Source of the DNA: Stenotrophomonas bentonitica
GTDB taxonomy: Bacteria > Pseudomonadota > Gammaproteobacteria > Xanthomonadales > Xanthomonadaceae
DNA: 64,000 nucleotides
Reading direction: 5' to 3'
Assembly: GCF_013185915.1 (NCBI RefSeq)
Contig: NZ_JAAZUH010000001.1
Span: 868,001-932,000, forward strand
Shown here: piece by piece, positions 61,142 through 64,000 of the stretch
How positions within the stretch are numbered: the stretch's first letter is position 1
Layout: each line of letters starts with the position of its first letter
Program-made: the position numbers and the translations under genes
The notes under the pieces: generated by a model
Databases searched by the model: none
Told to the model about the DNA's origin: nothing
The model's input: only the letters and a program-made list of their open reading frames with translations

Positions 61142-64000
61142 TCATTTGGCGGACTCCTCGTCCAGGCGGCGGTTCATTGTTTCAGCGGTCAGCAAGGTAG
61201 ACGCCAGCTTGCGCACGTCGCCGTCCGTCAGCAGCGTGTCGCGCGCCTTGGACACCGTCTTCAGGCTGGACTTGTCCGGCCGCGCGCCCATCGCATAGCG
61301 ATAGAAGCCGCTGGCAAGGCACATCATCGCCTCCCGGTTGTCGGCGACGTGCTCGGCGATGCCGCGGACATCGTCGATATGGTCCACCCAGTTGCCACCG
61401 GAGGTGTCGATGAACGGTCCTGAGGCATCGATGGGCACCTCCTGGTCGGTGTAGCCCTCGTTGATGCCCAGCTCGGTGTCGCGCAGTTTCGCGAGCTGGT
61501 CGAAGTGCTCCATCGACGCGCCGGTGTCGTTGAAGAACTTGTGGCAGGTCCAGCAGGTGCCTTCCGATGCAGTCGGGCCGGTGTTGATATGCCACTTTTC
61601 GCGTTCGCCGATGGGCCGATCCGGGTACGGGTCCGGGTCGGGTCGGATCGCGTTGGACGCGAACGTCTGGCAGAAGAGGCTGTTGCGGATCACGAAGCCG
61701 CGCATCACCAGCGAGGTGGAGTGGTTGTTGGCGTACTTGACGGGGAACAGACCGGCGTTCAGCACGCCACCACGCCAGTGCGCCTGCTCGGCCGTCAGCG
61801 TGATCTTCTTCAGCGCGCTGCCGGTGACCCCGCCGATCGCATAATGGTTGGCCAGCGCCTCGTTGAGGTAGGTATAGCCCGGATTGAACGCCTCACGCAC
61901 GGTACCGGAGCCTTCGCGGAAGTTGTCTTCCAGGGTCATCCGGAACTCGTCGCGCATCGCCGCGATCATCGGCGCATCCAGCCCGGGGCGCGGCGATACC
62001 GGAATGCCCGGGGCCAAGCCTGCGTAGAACGAAATGAACCGGGTCAGCTGTTGCGCCGCGCGCGGGTCGGCGAGCATGCCATCGACCACCGCCTGCACCT
62101 GCGCCTCCGTGTCCAGTTCGCCATTGCCTGCCTTGTCCAGCAGCGCCGCATCCGGCGTGGTGCCCAGCAGCGTAAACGACAACGCAGTGGCCCGCTCGTA
62201 GGGGGTCAGGGTGAACAGCGTGTCGTCCGCCTCCTTCGTCCCCATCTCCGAGCGATACAGGAAGTACGGTGAGGCCAGCATCGCCAGCGCCACGCCGCGC
62301 GCACCGCCCTCCGGCTCCCCGTACGCGGTTTCGTAGCGGGTCTTCTCGGTCGCGGACAGCGGGCGCCGGAACATCTCGCGCCCCAGGTTCGCCACGAAGT
62401 CGGCCGCCGTGCTGCCGAAGCGCGTGGCCAGCGCGGCCTCGTCGATCGCGCCGCCTACCTTCAACGAGGTGTCGTAGTACTTGCGCACGTCCTCGGCGGT
62501 GAAGGTGCTGGCAATGGCCTCGACCGGATAGATGAAGTCCGGGCCGTCGGCCTTGTTGTCCGGCAGGTCTTCCGGGTCCACCGTCACGCCCAGCACGTCA
62601 TGCACCGCGTTCGCATACTCGGTGCGGGCCAGCATGCGCAGCTGGCGCGGGCCGGCCTGCGGACCGGGGTTGCTGTACTCGCGCCAGACCGTGTTCACCA
62701 GGTAATCGGAAATCTCCGACGCGCAGACGCCATCGCAGTGGGTGCCGTTGGCGGTCATGTTGGTGGTCATGCCGATGACCTTCTCCTTCAACGCATCGAC
62801 GTTGTCCACCCAGCGCATCGCCTTGACCGGGTCGTTCCAGCTGGTGGCGGAGTGGCAGCCCACGCAGCCATTGGGGTCGTCCAGCAGCACCTGCTTGCCC
62901 AGGTCTTCCACCACCGTGTAGGCGGTGGTCCGGGTCATCGGCGCGGTGTCGTAGTCCACCTGGATGCGTTCGCGCATCGGCTCGGGATACGCCTTTTCGG
63001 TGTACGGGTAATGCACCACGTAATCGCCGTACTCCAGCGCCACCTTGGCTTCCCCGCCCCAGGCCACGTCCACCGGCACCCAGTTCTGGTTGCCCTTGCG
63101 CAGCTGCACCTGCCAGGTCTCGGCCAGCGCGCCGGCTGGTTTGGCAGGCGCCTGCAGGGTGAGCTCGACGTTGACCTCGGGCCGTTCGATGTAGGTGGCG
63201 GCCACCTCGGCGTCCGGCGCATCCGCTCCGAGCGTGGCATGCATCTCGCGCTTTTCAGGCACCCACTCGTCGAATGGCTTCCATTCAACCTTGTAGTCGC
63301 CGTGCGGCAGGCCGTTGAGCACCAGTTTCTTGCCCCAGGCCAGGCCGAAATCGCGGCGGTCCCCGTCCGGGCCGGTCAGGAAGCCGACCAGCTGCTGGTC
63401 GGCAAGGTCCGCCGAGGGCGCGACCGGCGCCCTCAGCGTCAGCGTGGTGGCTGGCAGTCCCTCGGTGACATAGGTGAGCTTGTAGATGTTGCCCGAGATG
63501 TCGTCGCTGACCAGCAACGAGCCGTCCGGCATCGGCAGGAACTCGACCGGGCTGCCGATGCACCCGTTTTCCTGCATGCAGCCGGAGGGGGTGGTCGGGC
63601 CAGTCCCGCGCCAGCCCTGGACCAGCGGAATGGAGGCTTCCACGGTGTCGCCTTCCAGCGTGAACACCGTGATGTTCATGCCCGGGCGTTCGTCGCTGCC
63701 CTTGCTGTGCACGGCGGCCAGCATGTACTGGCGGCCTCGCTGCGGCGCATAGGTTTTCCAGAAGCGGACACCCAGCGGCGCGAAGTTGCTGCCGAAGTCG
63801 AACGCGGGGGGCGAGAAGTGCAGCGTGTTGATGTCCGAAGGCGCCTTGTCGCTGAGGATCGCGCCCTGGGGAATCCGCAGCGCGTCCAGTTCTTCGCGGC
63901 GCTCCCACTCCGAGTCGGTGATGCCGATGGTGTCGCGGCCGAACACGTAGGGCGCCCCATGGTTGCGCGGCGCACGCATCAGGTTGGTCGTATTCAGTTC
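61142..64000 (-). CDS. PQQ-propeller/DUF1592-type di-heme cytochrome protein, partial
   Basis: The open frame spans 953 codons and continues past the right edge of the window (its start is outside). The N-terminal visible part resembles the C-terminal part of a PQQ-dependent sugar (sorbosone) dehydrogenase propeller (FLPMPDGSLLVSDDISGNIYKL). It is followed by regions typical of DUF1592-family planctomycete-type cytochromes, with two heme c motifs, CVGCH (near 62870) and CWTCH (near 61545). The fusion suggests a periplasmic dehydrogenase with its own electron-transfer module. Confidence 0.75.
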   Translation of the reverse strand, partial: ELNTTNLMRAPRNHGAPYVFGRDTIGITDSEWERREELDALRIPQGAILSDKAPSDINTLHFSPPAFDFGSNFAPLGVRFWKTYAPQRGRQYMLAAVHSKGSDERPGMNITVFTLEGDTVEASIPLVQGWRGTGPTTPSGCMQENGCIGSPVEFLPMPDGSLLVSDDISGNIYKLTYVTEGLPATTLTLRAPVAPSADLADQQLVGFLTGPDGDRRDFGLAWGKKLVLNGLPHGDYKVEWKPFDEWVPEKREMHATLGADAPDAEVAATYIERPEVNVELTLQAPAKPAGALAETWQVQLRKGNQNWVPVDVAWGGEAKVALEYGDYVVHYPYTEKAYPEPMRERIQVDYDTAPMTRTTAYTVVEDLGKQVLLDDPNGCVGCHSATSWNDPVKAMRWVDNVDALKEKVIGMTTNMTANGTHCDGVCASEISDYLVNTVWREYSNPGPQAGPRQLRMLARTEYANAVHDVLGVTVDPEDLPDNKADGPDFIYPVEAIASTFTAEDVRKYYDTSLKVGGAIDEAALATRFGSTAADFVANLGREMFRRPLSATEKTRYETAYGEPEGGARGVALAMLASPYFLYRSEMGTKEADDTLFTLTPYERATALSFTLLGTTPDAALLDKAGNGELDTEAQVQAVVDGMLADPRAAQQLTRFISFYAGLAPGIPVSPRPGLDAPMIAAMRDEFRMTLEDNFREGSGTVREAFNPGYTYLNEALANHYAIGGVTGSALKKITLTAEQAHWRGGVLNAGLFPVKYANNHSTSLVMRGFVIRNSLFCQTFASNAIRPDPDPYPDRPIGEREKWHINTGPTASEGTCWTCHKFFNDTGASMEHFDQLAKLRDTELGINEGYTDQEVPIDASGPFIDTSGGNWVDHIDDVRGIAEHVADNREAMMCLASGFYRYAMGARPDKSSLKTVSKARDTLLTDGDVRKLASTLLTAETMNRRLDEESAK

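Overview
The window is a gap-free stretch of high-GC gammaproteobacterial chromosome. Gene content (fused E1 dehydrogenase with asnB, xanthomonad-type lipoproteins, an Oar-type TonB receptor) and at least a dozen GTAG-headed palindromes of the SMAG/REP kind point to Xanthomonadaceae, most likely Stenotrophomonas. This assignment is by eye, without a database search.

Layout. 1-8 kb: end of the lipoamide dehydrogenase gene, dnaB with two DnaA-box-like sites upstream, an FMN reductase, and a two-gene asnB / fused E1 operon. 8-16 kb: envelope and housekeeping genes (two glycine-zipper proteins, tatD, tcdA, a membrane-anchored c-type cytochrome, a cold-shock protein, a DUF456 protein, phospholipase A1, a GST, class I fumarase). 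17-30 kb: an ABC exporter, fpr behind an iron-box-like palindrome, glutathione peroxidase, an M3 peptidase, cfa, a rhomboid protease, a POT transporter, a degenerate endonuclease/exonuclease/phosphatase (EEP) paralogue and Mn-type SOD. Inside this stretch (25.6-25.9 kb) is a 58-codon gene preceded by close matches to both a sigma-28 and a sigma-54 promoter. 30-36 kb: a barnase/barstar pair, a proline-rich repetitive membrane protein next to nfuA, phhB, a TonB-domain lipoprotein, zupT, a 329-bp inverted-repeat element and rluC. 36.5-43 kb: rne with a long leader and a repetitive tail, then a two-gene HEPN cassette bracketed by a 73-74 bp direct repeat, then a small Rhs-core protein with a barnase-like C-terminus.

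43-56 kb is a carbohydrate-utilisation locus: LacI regulator, TonB receptor, GH144-like lipoprotein, binding protein, two permeases, a large discoidin-type glycosidase-like protein and an EEP phosphatase-like protein. No transporter ATPase is present. Two near-identical LacI-type palindromes lie upstream of the regulator and of the glucanase gene, suggesting one local regulon; beta-1,2-glucan is the suggested substrate. 56-60.6 kb: bolA, a yciI-like gene and the scpA-scpB-rluB operon. 60.6-64 kb: a periplasmic protein of unknown function and a large PQQ-propeller/DUF1592 cytochrome-type protein that runs off the right edge.

The most promising unexplained systems are the HEPN cassette (40.4-41.5 kb), the two barnase-like RNases that share a single visible barstar, the dual-promoter 58-aa gene, and the repeated use of SMAG palindromes as stop codons. 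No rRNA, tRNA, CRISPR array or intact insertion sequence was seen.
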